Source of the DNA: Saprospiraceae bacterium
GTDB lineage: Bacteria > Bacteroidota > Bacteroidia > Chitinophagales > Saprospiraceae
Assembly: GCA_019187365.1 (NCBI GenBank)
Contig: JABARE010000024.1
Span: 74,067-138,066, forward strand
Reading direction: 5' to 3'
DNA length: 64,000 nucleotides
Below are positions 25,865-33,872 of this stretch, piece after piece. The notes under the pieces were generated by a model. The model saw only the letters and a program-made list of their open reading frames with translations, had not been told where the DNA came from and made no database searches. The position numbers were made by a program, and so were the translations under genes. The number at the start of each line of letters is the position of its first letter. Position 1 is the first letter of the stretch.

Positions 25865-25954
25865 GACGGAAAATTACACAGGCTTTTAGAATATCCTGCC
25901 GGACCATTGCGATGGACACAGCCCACCCCTGGCATGGCCCTGGCAGCGCGCACA

Positions 25955-27922
25955 TCAATTCACCACGAGCTTACCGCAGCGGTCGGGCAATCCTTCTCTT
26001 ACGAGCCGCAGTAAATACACCCCACATGGCAAATGTTGCGTAGGGACTGCGCTGCCATTTTCAACCCGGTAACGGGCCAGGTTCCGGCCACCTGGACCAT
26101 AGACCTCCAGCCATCCTCCTGGTTCGGTCCCTAAATTGATCGTCAGCAGGTCCGACGTTGGGTTTGGACCAAACCAACCGGGAACTTCACCGTCGGAGGA
26201 ATTTCCATCTTTCCGAACTTTCAATTCCAGGGCATGAACCGTTAGGGTGGCATCGTAGCACTCTGCTCCGAGGAAATCACCCAATGCCAGATCTTCCGGA
26301 TGCGTGGTTTTTACATAAAACACTATCTGATCCGGGCCAGGACGCACTGGTTCAGGCGATGTCCAGCTCAGGTTCAGTTGCCCTTCCGCAGCATACACAT
26401 GGGCGTCCGGCAGGACTACCTCCCCGACTTCAAGTGGTGTACCGTTCAAATTTTTCAATGCGAATTGCAATCCCGTCAGTTCAATCGAGCTTTGCAAGTA
26501 AACCGGAGTGCCCTTGCTTTGTGGAGGCCCGGTTTCAAGTGTAACCATTCTGGAACTTGCCCGCTCTTCCGTCCTGTGCTGGCCAAAACCCCGGTAACTG
26601 AGATCCACGTCACCCATTTTGAGGGCAAAGACATTGACATTGGTCAGCGGAAAATTGTTGACCTGGATGCCTTGAAATTCAATTTCCGAAATCGGGCGGT
26701 ACGGTTTGGCTACGTTGCGCCAATCCTGGCGAAGGAAATACCAGGGTTTTGCGCTGGTAAACTGTTCGCGCACGCCGAGTATGATGCGACGTATTTCCGT
26801 GATGTCGGCGGCGGTGAGTTGTCCGTTAAAATTGACATCGGCCGCGATGACCTGGGCGGTATCTGCAAAACGCTCGAGTTGCAGGATGTGCCTTTGTATG
26901 AGCACAATGTCACGCGTACTGATCCCGTCGCGAACCTGAGAATTCTTCACCATACGGTATTTATACAAACCAGGCGTCCGGTTTTTAAGGGTGAAGCCAT
27001 AGTGGAGTCCGGCATTTTCAGAAATGCAGAATTTCCTGATCAGCCCTTCATTTTCAAATAGAACGGAATCCGGGGTGACGCGGTACCCCTTGTCGTTGCG
27101 CACGAGTCCGCCGATATCAGCGCGTTGCGACATCGACAAAAGATCGTACACGACGGAAGCGGTGCAGTTGAAACGGTCGGTAATGGTCAGGGTGTAACTT
27201 CCGGCAGGCTTGTCAAATAAAAAAGCTACGCTGTCGCCCGTATGCCAGCGGTAACTGTACGGTGCAAATTCTCCAACAGCAGAAAGGGTAATAAAACCTT
27301 CCTCCTCACATACGGCATCTGATTTGCTGATGATCTGTTTGTAATTGTTGAAATACTTGTGAACGTACATAAAGGTCGTTCCGGTGCGGACCTGTCCGGT
27401 ACATACATCTTCAATCGACCACTGCCTGCGGATCCGCAGAGGGATGTTGCAGTTTTCTGAAATGCGGGTATCGAAAAAATTGATCTTGACTGATCCAAGG
27501 CTCTTGGGAATGTGGAGCAATTTCACCGTCAGGCTGCTGAGGCTGTCGGGATAATCGATCGTTGTGTCGACGGGGATGCGAATGTCGTTGACGGTGAGGT
27601 GCTGCAGCGTTATGAACTGGTTGCAGCGCACCTGTTCGCCGGCAGCGTTGGTAATGGTAAAAATGCGGGTAACCAGGTCTGCGCGATTTTTGCAGTCGCC
27701 CTTCTGGTAAACCTCGAGGTATGAAATGGTCACCTTACCTCCGGTGTTGGCTGTTACCTTTGGAACTCCGGTGACGGTTGTGTCAAATGCAGAACCTTCT
27801 TTGAGGGTCACAGGAAGCGGACAATCGACCGTCAGGGTTGTGGGTCGCTCAGAACCGGACAAGCCTGCAAATGACAGAACGGGGGAGTAAAGACCGATCA
27901 GCAAGCAATATATTGTACGCAT
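25955..27922 (-). CDS. Secreted protein with dockerin-like repeats and a type IX secretion C-terminal domain
   Basis: 655 residues. Signal peptide (residues 1-19), then about 300 residues of Cys-containing beta-type domains (two blocks like CNIPLRIRRQWSIEDVC with tandem HYR/PKD character), an Ig-like carboxypeptidase-regulatory segment, and around residues 330-385 two Ca-binding dockerin-type repeats (DGISTRDIVLIQRHIL and DVNFNGQLTAADITEIRRIIL). The C-terminus (GWFGPNPTSDLLTINL...GVYLLRL) is a type A sorting domain of the type IX secretion system, so the protein is exported to the cell surface or medium. Cohesin partners are not expected; in Bacteroidota such repeats are usually structural. 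Confidence 0.85.
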   Translation of the reverse strand: MRTIYCLLIGLYSPVLSFAGLSGSERPTTLTVDCPLPVTLKEGSAFDTTVTGVPKVTANTGGKVTISYLEVYQKGDCKNRADLVTRIFTITNAAGEQVRCNQFITLQHLTVNDIRIPVDTTIDYPDSLSSLTVKLLHIPKSLGSVKINFFDTRISENCNIPLRIRRQWSIEDVCTGQVRTGTTFMYVHKYFNNYKQIISKSDAVCEEEGFITLSAVGEFAPYSYRWHTGDSVAFLFDKPAGSYTLTITDRFNCTASVVYDLLSMSQRADIGGLVRNDKGYRVTPDSVLFENEGLIRKFCISENAGLHYGFTLKNRTPGLYKYRMVKNSQVRDGISTRDIVLIQRHILQLERFADTAQVIAADVNFNGQLTAADITEIRRIILGVREQFTSAKPWYFLRQDWRNVAKPYRPISEIEFQGIQVNNFPLTNVNVFALKMGDVDLSYRGFGQHRTEERASSRMVTLETGPPQSKGTPVYLQSSIELTGLQFALKNLNGTPLEVGEVVLPDAHVYAAEGQLNLSWTSPEPVRPGPDQIVFYVKTTHPEDLALGDFLGAECYDATLTVHALELKVRKDGNSSDGEVPGWFGPNPTSDLLTINLGTEPGGWLEVYGPGGRNLARYRVENGSAVPTQHLPCGVYLLRLVREGLPDRCGKLVVN

Positions 27923-28120
27923 AAGCTTGGCAATTTAACACATTATTAGAAAGCAAAACCCGCAGTTTAGCCTTGGAAACCGGAAATCATTGCTCCAGCA
28001 ACACATGAAGGCAAAAGGCCATACATAAATTTCAGCACCCGACGGGCATAGGTGGAGAAAAAGTAAGAATACAAACAAAAAAAATGTAAAACTGGTTCCC
28101 GATGCTTCGTTAAACCGGCC

Positions 28121-29047
28121 TCATTTATGAAGGAATCTCACCGTTTCCTGGAGTCCGCCCAGACCCTTCCTGACAAGCGCGGATTGGCCGTACCGCCCTT
28201 GAAATTCCTCTTCAGTGAGGTTCAGCCAGGAATCCATGTCGAGTTCCCGGCGGTCATCGCTGGCCTGAAATTCCGTCTGCGTTGTTGGTCGTGAAAAGCG
28301 ATTCCAGGGACAGACTTCCTGGCAAATGTCGCATCCGAACATCCACTGTTGCCATTTGCCGCGGAAGGCATCGGGAATTTCTCCTTTGTGCTCAATGGTC
28401 AGATAGGATATGCACTTTCCAGCATCCAGCAGATAGCCTTCGTCGTGAATCGCCTCCGTAGGGCAAGCGTCTATGCACCGGCGACACCGGCCGCAGTGGT
28501 CTGGTATCGGGTTTCCGCAATTGAACTCCAGGTCTGTAAATATGCACGCCAAAAAGAAGTAAGAACCCATACCGGGATTGATGGAGAGGGTGTTTTTCCC
28601 GTTCCAGGCTATGCCCGCTTCGCGAGCCCAAACCCGCTCCATGACCGGCCCGGAATCGACGAAGCCGCGAGCAACCTGGGCGCCCCCGGTCTCTTTAAGG
28701 TGGCGCACGATCTGCTTGAGCTTTTTGCGGATGATCTTGTGGTAATCTACCCCGGATGCATACCGTGCGATCTTCAATCGCTGAGCATCCCCTGCGTCCG
28801 TTTCATTGTAATAGTTCATCCCGAGCGCGATGACCGAACGACTTCCGGGCACCAGGGTCTGAGGTTCGGTGCGGAACTGAAAATACCGCGCGAGGTAATC
28901 CATCCCTGCGTGCATGGAGGCGTCGAGCCAAGCCCGCAATTTCTCAGCGTCATCCTGCAGGGGTCGCAAAGGGGCATACCCTACAAGGTTAAATCCCTGT
29001 GCGTGGATTGCTCCGGTGAGCATTTCCTGATAGTCGGCGTTCATCAC
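28121..29047 (-). CDS. queG: Epoxyqueuosine reductase
   Basis: Last step of queuosine synthesis in tRNA: reduces epoxyqueuosine with cobalamin and two [4Fe-4S] clusters. 308 residues. Family features are VIALGMNYYNE, FVDSGPVMERVWAREAGIAW, the ferredoxin-type CGRCRRCIDACPTEAI cluster motif and CDICQEVCPWN for the second. The length fits the shorter QueG form without the HEAT-repeat tail. It sits alone on the minus strand. Confidence 0.95.
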   Translation of the reverse strand: MMNADYQEMLTGAIHAQGFNLVGYAPLRPLQDDAEKLRAWLDASMHAGMDYLARYFQFRTEPQTLVPGSRSVIALGMNYYNETDAGDAQRLKIARYASGVDYHKIIRKKLKQIVRHLKETGGAQVARGFVDSGPVMERVWAREAGIAWNGKNTLSINPGMGSYFFLACIFTDLEFNCGNPIPDHCGRCRRCIDACPTEAIHDEGYLLDAGKCISYLTIEHKGEIPDAFRGKWQQWMFGCDICQEVCPWNRFSRPTTQTEFQASDDRRELDMDSWLNLTEEEFQGRYGQSALVRKGLGGLQETVRFLHK

Positions 29048-29127
29048 TTTGGCGCAACAAGGTGGCTAAAAAAGGGGAATGCGCCAAATGGCAGGTCCGC
29101 CCGGAATTCACCTGCCTTATTCTTGCT

Positions 29128-30219
29128 TCACAGCGTTATCCACAAACCAAACTCGTGGTTCCTTATATCGGAATCATCCCAGAGGTCGTTGAGATCCATC
29201 TTGCCGTAGAGTTTGAATGCGCCGATGTCGAGCCGTGCTGACAATCCATAACGGATCTTGGCAAACCCGAAGTTTTCTTCTGTTTCAATGAATCGCTTGG
29301 GATTGTTGAGCGTCAATTCGTGTTCCTGGTGCAGCAAAACGCCGGCATACGCACCGATCCCGGCGCCAATGCGGCCGAGACCCCGAATTTTGTTGCTCTC
29401 AAAATACAGGGTCAGGGGCAATTGGAGGTAATGTGCCATAAACTGCGATTTCTTGACCAGCGTATCCTTTGAGTAAACCAGGGTTTGCCCGGGCTCAAAA
29501 ACCAGTTTCTCCCGAAATTCGAATTGCGAAATGCGCCAGGAAAGCCCGGACATCAGCATGGCATTTCTGCTGCCCAGGTAAAACCGGGTCGGAAAAAAGG
29601 TCAGGGTAAAACTGGGCGAAGGCCAGTTTTTGAGGTCGAGATCTTTTTGTGTCGTTTCAGAAATGCCGCTTCCAAATTGAAGGTAATTCAATCCGGCTTC
29701 GATATCCAGAAAATCCATGGATGCCACCCTTTTCTTCTTAGGGCCAATAGGCACTTCGGGTATCGGGGGGATGTTTTCACGTTGCCTTTTCCTGCGGCGT
29801 TCGGGACCAGCGTCCAACCGCGCATCGTCGAGTTCCCGGCGTGCGTCCTCCAGTTCATTCTTCGCCTGTTCCAACTCGCGTCTGGCTTCCTCCAGTTCTG
29901 CTTGGGGCTGGGTGCTGTCGGACAATTCTCTTTTAAGTTCGCGCATGGCTTCTTCAATTTCCCGGCCTGCCGCTTCGAGTTCCCGCTCCAGTTCATCCGT
30001 CCAATCCTCACGGTTTCCGCCTTCCGCTTTCTTGGTTGTGTCCTTGGTGGTTTTTGATGTAATGATCAGGATCTGCCGGTTTCCAATTTGAACGCGGGAG
30101 GTGTCTTCCGGGCCAGCAGGTGGCGAAGGCGGTGACGGCGGCTGCTCCTGAGCGTTCACACTACAGAAAACCAATGCGCAGGCGGAGACAAGTCCGATGG
30201 AAATTAGGAATTTTTTCAT
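29128..30219 (-). CDS. Outer-membrane beta-barrel protein with a coiled-coil, third gene of an ECF sigma operon
   Basis: 363 residues. Signal peptide (1-23, ending SVNAQ), a Pro-rich linker, a highly charged coiled coil (about residues 70-140; ELERELEAAGREIEEAMREL-type heptads), a basic KRQRENIPPIPEVPIGPKKK linker, and a C-terminal region of about 195 residues with alternating hydrophobic strands ending in FGLWITL, the pattern of a small beta-barrel. The coiled coil may reach into the periplasm. It follows the anti-sigma gene by 44 bases and is likely the output or sensor of that regulon. Confidence 0.75.
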   Translation of the reverse strand: MKKFLISIGLVSACALVFCSVNAQEQPPSPPSPPAGPEDTSRVQIGNRQILIITSKTTKDTTKKAEGGNREDWTDELERELEAAGREIEEAMRELKRELSDSTQPQAELEEARRELEQAKNELEDARRELDDARLDAGPERRRKRQRENIPPIPEVPIGPKKKRVASMDFLDIEAGLNYLQFGSGISETTQKDLDLKNWPSPSFTLTFFPTRFYLGSRNAMLMSGLSWRISQFEFREKLVFEPGQTLVYSKDTLVKKSQFMAHYLQLPLTLYFESNKIRGLGRIGAGIGAYAGVLLHQEHELTLNNPKRFIETEENFGFAKIRYGLSARLDIGAFKLYGKMDLNDLWDDSDIRNHEFGLWITL

Positions 30220-30263
30220 ATCTCTAAATTGATTAATTGATTGAATTAAAATTGCTGCATGGA

Positions 30264-31268
30264 TCAGTCTTCTGACCGCCTGCTGCGGTAGGATTTGTAC
30301 AAATCGATCAGTCCCGAGGAAAACTGGGCAGCAAGGTTGTTTTCGCCGGAGTCGCTCTCTTCAACTTTTTCAAGCGCATTCTCCCTGAATTCGCCCAATG
30401 TCTTTCCAACTTTTCGCAGCACATTGCGAGCGAGCGAAAACGCCGGATGTTCTCCTTCCCTTTCTGTCTTCGATTCTGGCGATTCCGCAGTCAGATCCTC
30501 CGGAACCATTTGTGCAGCGTTGCCTTCCTTGGCGCTTTCGTCCCCGGTTTCTTCCCCAACCTTGTCTGAGACGTTTAGGGTCTCCTGGATTGGGTCCTCC
30601 TCTTGTGATGCCTGTTGTGTTGCTGATTCCTCAAAAGCTACTTCCTGCTGTATGGTCTCGGAGGCATTGTTCCGCCCGGGCGCAGACGCGTCGGCAATGG
30701 CCGGGGTCGTTGGTTCCACGTTGCCGGAGACCGTTGGTTCCTGGGATTCTGTCAGGGAACCGGTCACCTCCCCGGAAATCGCTCGCTCCCCTGATTGGAG
30801 TTCGGCGGCCGAAAGTTCTGGCTGGCGGGTTGTTTCCGAATCGGTAACATCACGAACGAACGTTCGTTCGTATTTTTTAGACTTGCGATTAACGCTTTGG
30901 GCACCATCGCGATGCAGATCACCCGTCTGAGATGTTTCATCCTCCAGCGCAGTTTCACCCGGATCACGAATGGGAAGGGTCGGCGTCGCTTTCGGTTTAG
31001 GTAGCTCCAGGCGATGTTTGTTTGCATCTGTCCGGGCCAGCCCCACTTCCGGATTTGCCGTTCCGGCACCCGACCAGAAAAACGACATTCCCGCCACGAC
31101 CAGGATCGTCAAACATGCTGCTGCAGCCATAACCATCCGTCGCTTTCTCGCTGCCGCACGCCGGGACAGCATTCCGGAGAGTGCCCCTTCAAATACTCCG
31201 CTTCCGGGAGTCTCCCGGTCGAACTCAGGCCTTGATTGCCGGATGAAGTCTTTCAGTTTGTCCTCCAT
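30264..31268 (-). CDS. Putative membrane-spanning anti-sigma factor
   Basis: 334 residues: a cytosolic N-terminus of about 42 residues (DKLKDFIRQSRPEFDRETPG), one membrane segment (about 45-66; VMAAAACLTILVVAGMSFFW), and a long low-complexity Glu/Ser/Thr-rich extracytoplasmic part. Its start overlaps the end of the ECF sigma gene by 44 bases, the usual arrangement for a cognate anti-sigma. The N-terminus does not show the classical zinc HxxxCxxC motif, so the assignment rests on topology and context. A 20-bp palindrome lies inside the gene at 30852-30871. Confidence 0.72.
   Translation of the reverse strand: MEDKLKDFIRQSRPEFDRETPGSGVFEGALSGMLSRRAAARKRRMVMAAAACLTILVVAGMSFFWSGAGTANPEVGLARTDANKHRLELPKPKATPTLPIRDPGETALEDETSQTGDLHRDGAQSVNRKSKKYERTFVRDVTDSETTRQPELSAAELQSGERAISGEVTGSLTESQEPTVSGNVEPTTPAIADASAPGRNNASETIQQEVAFEESATQQASQEEDPIQETLNVSDKVGEETGDESAKEGNAAQMVPEDLTAESPESKTEREGEHPAFSLARNVLRKVGKTLGEFRENALEKVEESDSGENNLAAQFSSGLIDLYKSYRSRRSED
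30852..30871. repeat. Recurrent palindrome, perfect 20-bp copy in the anti-sigma gene
   Basis: ACGAACGAACGTTCGTTCGT is perfectly self-complementary over 20 bases and contains the same 14-bp core AACGAACGTTCGTT as the copy at 24459-24472. It falls inside coding sequence. Confidence 0.85.
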
Positions 31269-31830
31269 GGCTGTATTTTCTTTTTACGATTTCCAAAAGT
31301 TTTTGCTTTGCGCGCAGGTACTGGCTTCTCGAAGTGCCTGCAACAATGCCCAATTCGCGCCCGATTTCTTCATGGGAATAGTCCTCCAGAGCATAGAGCG
31401 TGAATACGATGCGATAGCGATCCGGCAACTCTGCAATGCCCTCGTGAATGCAGTCGATGAGCCGAGCGTCGTCGCTTTCAGACAGCAGGTCGACTTCCTC
31501 GCTTGCGTTGACCTTTTCTGCATGCGTTTCAAAATCTTCAAAGCGCAACTGCCTTTTGTGTCGCACAAACTGCAGCGCCGTGTTTACACAAACTTTCCGG
31601 ATCCAGGCAGGGAAAAAATCGGCAGATTTCAACTGTCCGATTTTTTCGAAGACCTTGGTAAAACTTTCCTGAAGCACGTCGTTGGCGTCTTCCGGGTCCC
31701 CGGTGATGCGCAGACACAGGTTGTACATGGAACCGGCGTAGCGATCGTAAAGCTGCCTGTAGGCAGCCCCGTCGCCCCTTTTGAGTTCCTGGATCCAAGC
31801 CTGCATGTGTTCTTCGTTCTGCGTTTTCAC
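31225..31830 (-). CDS. RNA polymerase ECF sigma factor with adjacent anti-sigma gene
   Basis: 201 residues (193 from a second Met at 31806). Region 2 (LYDRYAGSMYNLCLRITGDP, the following EDANDVLQESF, and FFPAWIRKVCVNTALQFVRH) and region 4 (LPDRYRIVFTLYALEDYSHE then SRSQYLRAKQKLLEI) are clear. The gene heads a three-gene operon with the overlapping anti-sigma gene and an outer-membrane barrel gene, a common envelope-stress layout in Bacteroidota. Confidence 0.92.
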   Translation of the reverse strand: MKTQNEEHMQAWIQELKRGDGAAYRQLYDRYAGSMYNLCLRITGDPEDANDVLQESFTKVFEKIGQLKSADFFPAWIRKVCVNTALQFVRHKRQLRFEDFETHAEKVNASEEVDLLSESDDARLIDCIHEGIAELPDRYRIVFTLYALEDYSHEEIGRELGIVAGTSRSQYLRAKQKLLEIVKRKYSHGGQTERLHPAIKA

Positions 31831-31915
31831 TAAAGATGCACTATGCGTATCGGCGTTGCATGCCGGATGAACATTTTTTCAATTGCCCTGGCCAACTCCC
31901 ACAGGCTCAAAGCCC

Positions 31916-32665
31916 TCAATACCGGCAGCGGTCGCCGTGCTGGGCCAGCCAGGCTTCAGCCTTTTCATAGTCGGGCATGACCTGCCGGACGCGTTCCCAG
32001 AATTTGGGCGAATGGTCCATATGGACGAGGTGGGTCAGTTCGTGGACGATGATGTAGTCGGTAACCTGGGGAGGCGTCAGCAGCAACCTCGTCGACAGGT
32101 TGATCCGCTTATCACTGCTACAACTGCCCCAGTTGGTCTGGTTGTTCTTTAGCCGTACGCTCAGGATCTCCTTTTGAAAATGTTGAGCATTGAGCTCTAT
32201 CACCCGATTGCGGAGCTTGGGGTAGAAGAGCTTTCCCAGAATGCGGGCAAGGATGGTGCTACAGCACTTCTGCTTTTGTGCCGGGCTGATGGACTGGGGA
32301 AGCCGGATGCGTATTCGCCTCCCCTCAAGGAGGCCGGTGGCCAATTTTTGTGGCGTGTTCTCTTCGACGACCAGTTCAAATTCCATTCCCTGCATTTGGA
32401 TCAGGCTGCCCGTCCGGTAATCTTTGTGACGGTATCGCAACAGCAGGTCGGGAGAGCGTTGGATTCGCTTGTGCACCCAGTCGCTGGCCCATTTCACCAG
32501 GGACTCGCGCCGTTCGGCGTCAGCTCCGGCGGGTATTCTCAGGATGGCTCTTCCCGTGGCCAGGGAGATGCGGGCGGAGTTTCTTCGCTCAGTTACGATC
32601 TCCAGGGGGATTTCGTCTTCCCGGATGCGCAGATAGCGGTATTCCGTGCCACCGCGATCATCCAT
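31916..32665 (-). CDS. YgjP/DUF45-type zinc metallopeptidase
   Basis: 249 residues from the ATG at 32665 (MDDRGGTEYR). The zinc motif HELTH with a third His (VHELTHLVHMDHSPKFW) near residue 210 and NWGSCSSDKRINLSTRLLL are characteristic of the YgjP/M48-like DUF45 family, cytosolic proteins often linked to restriction systems or stress. A longer frame up to 32779 would overlap serC by more than 100 bases, so the shorter start is used; it overlaps the serC stop by 8 bases. Confidence 0.88.
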   Translation of the reverse strand: MDDRGGTEYRYLRIREDEIPLEIVTERRNSARISLATGRAILRIPAGADAERRESLVKWASDWVHKRIQRSPDLLLRYRHKDYRTGSLIQMQGMEFELVVEENTPQKLATGLLEGRRIRIRLPQSISPAQKQKCCSTILARILGKLFYPKLRNRVIELNAQHFQKEILSVRLKNNQTNWGSCSSDKRINLSTRLLLTPPQVTDYIIVHELTHLVHMDHSPKFWERVRQVMPDYEKAEAWLAQHGDRCRY

Positions 32666-33731
32666 GCAAACGTTCAAATTCGCGCATGACCTGAATAAGG
32701 GCATCGACGCTTTCGAGGCCCAGTGCATTGTAAAGTGAAGCCCGGAATCCTCCGGCAGAACGGTGCCCGGCAAGACCAACGCAGTTGGCTTCTTTGCAGC
32801 GATCTAGAAAAACGGATTCAAGTTCAGGGCGGGACGTGCGGAAGACGATGTTCATCCAGGACCGGTCATCCCCTGCTACCGGAGCGTAAAAGCAGCTGTT
32901 GCGGGCGATCTCGCCATAAAGGCGCGTCGCCTTCTCCAGGTTCTGAGCCTCAATGGCATCCAGTCCGCGGTTGCGGATCCATCGCAAGGTCAGCAAACTG
33001 ACGTAGATAGGAAACACGGGCGGGGTGTTGTACATGCTTCCGTTTTCTGCGTGTGTGCGATACTGGAGCATGGCAGGCAGTTTTCGTTGCACCCGGTCAA
33101 GCAAACTGCGCCGCAGTACAACGAGAGTTACACCTGCAGGACCCAGATTTTTTTGTGCCCCAGCGTAGATGAGGGAAAATTTCGAAAAATCCAGTCTCCG
33201 GCTGAAAATGTCGGAAGACATATCGCAAAAAAGAGGTACATCCCCTGCATCGGGCCAACGATGGTATTGGGTTCCGTAGATCGTGTTGTTGGAGGTGATG
33301 TGCAGATAGGCAGCATCCTGAGGGATGGCAAAATCTTTGGGAATAAACTGGAATGCGCTGGATTCCGAGCTGGCCAGCACCTCGACCCTTCCAAACAGGG
33401 CGGCTTCCTTGATGGCCTTGGCAGCCCAGACTCCGGAGTTCACATAACATGCCCGTTCGCCCTCGTTCAGAAAGTTCATCGGCACCATATAAAACTGCGA
33501 GCTTGCCCCTCCGGTGAGAAACAGCACGGCATAATTGCTGTCGAGCCCCATGAGTTCCAGCACGAGGGCACCCGCTTCGTCCATCACCGCTTCAAATGCC
33601 TTACTCCGGTGTGAAATCTCGAGCAGAGACAAACCGGTTCCTCCAAATTCCCGAATGGCCGCCTGGGCACCTTCAAGCACCTCTGCAGGCAGGATGGCGG
33701 GGCCTGCATAAAAATTGTGTTTTTTATTCAT
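32658..33731 (-). CDS. serC: Phosphoserine aminotransferase
   Basis: Makes 3-phosphoserine from 3-phosphohydroxypyruvate and glutamate (serine pathway, and a pyridoxal-5'-phosphate route in some bacteria). 357 residues from MNKKHNFYAGPAILP at 33731; an open frame up to 34061 is not used, because it would run under the kinase gene on the other strand. Motifs: FNAGPA-like YAGPAILP, SLLEISHRS, FLTGGASSQFYMVPMN and the PLP lysine in IYAGAQKNLGPAG. The start is 141 bases from the divergent kinase gene. Confidence 0.94.
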   Translation of the reverse strand: MNKKHNFYAGPAILPAEVLEGAQAAIREFGGTGLSLLEISHRSKAFEAVMDEAGALVLELMGLDSNYAVLFLTGGASSQFYMVPMNFLNEGERACYVNSGVWAAKAIKEAALFGRVEVLASSESSAFQFIPKDFAIPQDAAYLHITSNNTIYGTQYHRWPDAGDVPLFCDMSSDIFSRRLDFSKFSLIYAGAQKNLGPAGVTLVVLRRSLLDRVQRKLPAMLQYRTHAENGSMYNTPPVFPIYVSLLTLRWIRNRGLDAIEAQNLEKATRLYGEIARNSCFYAPVAGDDRSWMNIVFRTSRPELESVFLDRCKEANCVGLAGHRSAGGFRASLYNALGLESVDALIQVMREFERLHG

Positions 33732-33872
33732 ACGTCTCCAACAAAGGGCAAAATTACGCAATGTGATGCGATGCCGGTCCCGTACAGGTGACAGAAGACC
33801 CTTAGCGGAACCGCAGGCCACAGGCCATGCTGGCGTGCCGGCTGTATCTTTGAACGCAGATTCACAACAGGA

